From NCBI RefSeq assembly GCF_004923205.2, contig NZ_SELD02000033.1:20799-84798 (forward strand): a DNA stretch of 64,000 nt, in the 5' to 3' direction. The notes under the pieces are model-generated. The model saw only the letters and a list, made by a program, of their open reading frames with translations. It searched no databases and was not told the DNA's origin. Each line of letters opens with the position of its first letter. The stretch's first letter is position 1. This DNA comes from Paracoccus aeridis (GTDB taxonomy: Bacteria > Pseudomonadota > Alphaproteobacteria > Rhodobacterales > Rhodobacteraceae). The translations under genes were made by a program, and so were the position numbers. Shown in pieces: positions 59,327 through 64,000 of the stretch.

Positions 59327-60516
59327 TCAGCGGAACAGGACCAGCGACCCCGGCGACCAGCTGACGCGGACGCGGGTGCCGACGTCGGGCACCTCGCGGC
59401 CGAAGACGTTGCGCATCGAGATGCGGACCTCGTGCGGCACCCCGTCATAGGCGTCGCTGCCGTCCATGATGACGTCGTAGTAGGTCATGTCGCCGTAATA
59501 GACGACCTCGTCGATCACGCCCTCGGTCACGCGGCCCGGCGCCTCGGCCCCGGCGGGCAACAGCGTCGCCGCTTCGGGACGGAAGCCGATGCTGGGGCCC
59601 GCGTCGCCGCGGTCGGCGCGGCTGACGTTGGCGGCGGGGATGTCGACGGTGCCGAAGCCCGGCACGGCTACGGTGACGTGATCCGCGCCCCCGCCCATGA
59701 TCCGCGCGGGCGTGAAGTTCATCACCCCGATGAAGTCCGCGACGCGGCGGCTCGCCGGGCGGGCGTACAGCGCCTCGGGCCCGTCGAGCTGCGCGATCTC
59801 GCCCTCGAACATCACCGCGATGCGGTCCGACATGACCAGCGCCTCTTCCTGGTCGTGGGTGACGAGGACGAAGGTGATGCCCACCTGCCGCTGCAGCTTG
59901 ATGAGCTCGACCTGCATCTGCTCGCGCATCTTGCGGTCGAGCGCCGACAGCGGCTCGTCCAGCAGCAGGACCTTGGGCTTGAGGATGAGCGCGCGCGCCA
60001 GCGCCACGCGCTGCCGCTGCCCGCCCGACAGCGCGTGCGCCGCGCGGCCGCCGTACCCCTTCAGCCCCACCATCCCGAGCGCGTCTTCCACCGCCGCCGC
60101 CTTCTCCGCCCGGGAGCGGGGGTCGCGGCGCAGGCCGAAGCCCACGTTTTCCGCGACCGTCAGGTGCGGGAAGATCGCGTAGGACTGGAACACCATGTTC
60201 GTGGGCCGGACGTTAGCGGGCACGTTCGCCATGTCGCGCCCGTCCACCAGCACGACGCCGCCGTCGATCCCCTCGAACCCGGCGATGGTCCGCAGAAGAG
60301 TCGTCTTGCCGCAGCCCGACGGGCCGAGGAGCGAGAAGAACTCCCCCTCGCGGATGGTCAGGTCGATGCCGCGCAGCGCGTGGTAGTCGCCATAGTATTT
60401 CTGCACGCCCCGGCACTCGATCATCGCCTTGCGCCCGTCGAGCGGGGGCCGGGCGGGGCCGCGGGACGCGTGCGCCGTGGGCTGGACGGGCGGCTGGAGG
60501 GGTTGCGGGGCGGCGG

Positions 60517-60520
<4 letters not shown>
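59327..60520 (-). CDS. potA: Spermidine/putrescine-type ABC transporter ATP-binding protein
   Basis: 397-residue ATPase of the PotA/UgpC class with a C-terminal TOBE domain ([26 protein letters not shown]). Walker [10 protein letters not shown], signature LSGGQRQR and Walker [12 protein letters not shown] are intact. The start is TTG 60520, overlapping the potC stop, with GGAGG six bases upstream; an internal ATG at 60424 has no good ribosome site. Third gene of a minus-strand potBCA-like operon that has no binding-protein gene in view. Confidence 0.92.
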
Positions 60521-63617
<3,097 letters not shown>

Positions 63618-63639
63618 CCGATCGCCGGCCCGACACGGA

Positions 63640-63666
63640 CCGCCGCCTTCGGGGCGGCGGTTTTTT
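63640..63666 (+). terminator. Strong rho-independent terminator
   Basis: CCGCCGCC (63640-63647), a TTCGG loop, GGCGGCGG (63653-63660) and six T (63661-63666) lie 22 bp after the TRAP gene stop. A textbook terminator that closes the TRAP unit. Confidence 0.95.
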
Positions 63667-63696
63667 CGTGCCGGCGGCCGAGGGATGGCAACGGAA

Positions 63697-63720
63697 AAGG
63701 GCGGCCGAGCGGCCGCCCTT
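63697..63720 (-). terminator. Terminator of the right-edge gene
   Basis: A perfect 10-bp stem, AAGGGCGGCC (63697-63706) with GGCCGCCCTT (63711-63720) and a GAGC loop, lies 21 bp after the minus-strand stop at 63742. On the minus strand it is followed by TTTTCC, which favours termination of that gene. Confidence 0.7.
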
Positions 63721-63741
63721 GTCTGTCTGCCGGGCTTGCGG

Positions 63742-64000
63742 TCAGTTCGCGGGCGCGGCCAGACCGGGGGGCGGCCCGCCAAGTCCCGGCGCGGACGGCG
63801 CTGCGGGCGCGGGTGCTGGCGGCGCGGATGCGGCGGGTGCCGGTGCTGAAGTTGCGGGTGCGCCGAAGTTGGGCGGGCTCGACAGACCGCCCAAGCCCCC
63901 GGCGGGTGCCGGTGCAGCCGCGGGCGCCGCAGGGGCGGCGGGCGCGCCGAAGCTCGGCGGGCCGGACAGGCCGCCAAGCCCGCCCGCGCCGCCCGCAGCC
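63742..64000 (-). CDS. Pro/Ala/Gly-rich C-terminus of an unidentified protein
   Basis: Read from the sequence: a minus-strand frame open from the window edge to a TGA at 63742-63744, about 85 residues. It is low complexity with two copies of GGLGGLSxPPxFGAPA (x = G or S, then S or N), spaced about 33 residues apart, and ends LGGPPPGLAAPAN. It is supported by codon third-position bias and by the terminator behind it. The remainder of the gene lies outside, so the family cannot be named; SecG- or scaffold-like tails of this kind occur in Rhodobacteraceae. Confidence 0.6.
   Translation of the reverse strand, partial: AAGGAGGLGGLSGPPSFGAPAAPAAPAAAPAPAGGLGGLSSPPNFGAPATSAPAPAASAPPAPAPAAPSAPGLGGPPPGLAAPAN

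Overview
The window is GC-rich, densely packed and fully chromosomal in character. It looks like an alphaproteobacterium of the Rhodobacteraceae/Paracoccaceae (Rhodobacter, Paracoccus and relatives). The evidence is the atpHAGDC operon without F0 genes, followed by a small H-type lectin gene; a relA/spoT-rpoZ pair; a TakP-like TRAP binding protein; DUF6766 and DUF6508 proteins; and a Rhodobacteraceae-type intergenic repeat in front of a puuB-like gene. No tRNA, rRNA, CRISPR array, insertion sequence or prophage was seen. Genus assignment is an inference.

Layout. 1-4.5 kb: 3' end of hemB, then a stress-flavoured group (Tat-signal YghA-type reductase, YgiC-type ATP-grasp ligase, YgiB-type lipoprotein) and eda. 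4.5-10.5 kb: xseA, purD, a DUF6508 protein, prs, a DsbA-fold isomerase and an alpha/beta hydrolase. 10.5-16 kb: the F1 ATP synthase operon on the minus strand, with the lectin gene at its end. 16-22.5 kb: a methyltransferase, gloB, clpA, ppk2, a DUF1330 protein and a TerB-like protein. 22.6-31.6 kb: an ABC importer (ATPase, binding protein, two permeases) joined to two glutamine-synthetase-like ligases, a class I amidotransferase, a PaiB-like flavoprotein and a PuuB-like oxidase. This is probably a gamma-glutamylation route for an imported amine.

31.6-42.9 kb: a DUF2062 protein, relA/spoT, rpoZ and folK on the minus strand; a NYN-domain protein, ispH, rnhA, a GST, parE, a BrnT-BrnA toxin-antitoxin pair and a small conserved acidic protein behind a good EcfG-type promoter; then a PAP2-like protein and DUF6766 protein. 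42.9-51.3 kb: lolD/lolC, radA, cvpA, purF, a VIT-family membrane protein, and AsnC- and LysR-type regulators.

51.3-59.2 kb is the most unusual region. A minus-strand operon encodes a single-domain receiver, a 1758-residue cytoplasmic hybrid kinase with a long tandem HAMP array, and a second hybrid kinase flanked by receivers. 59.3-62.2 kb carries potA/potC/potB-like genes without a binding protein. Divergent from them is a TakP-like TRAP binding protein without membrane subunits, ending in a strong terminator. The right edge holds the 3' end of a Pro/Ala/Gly-rich protein.

Start codons were chosen by shine-dalgarno position, family alignment from memory and overlaps. Several starts are GTG or TTG. 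Promoter and operator calls are motif readings by eye and are the least certain entries.
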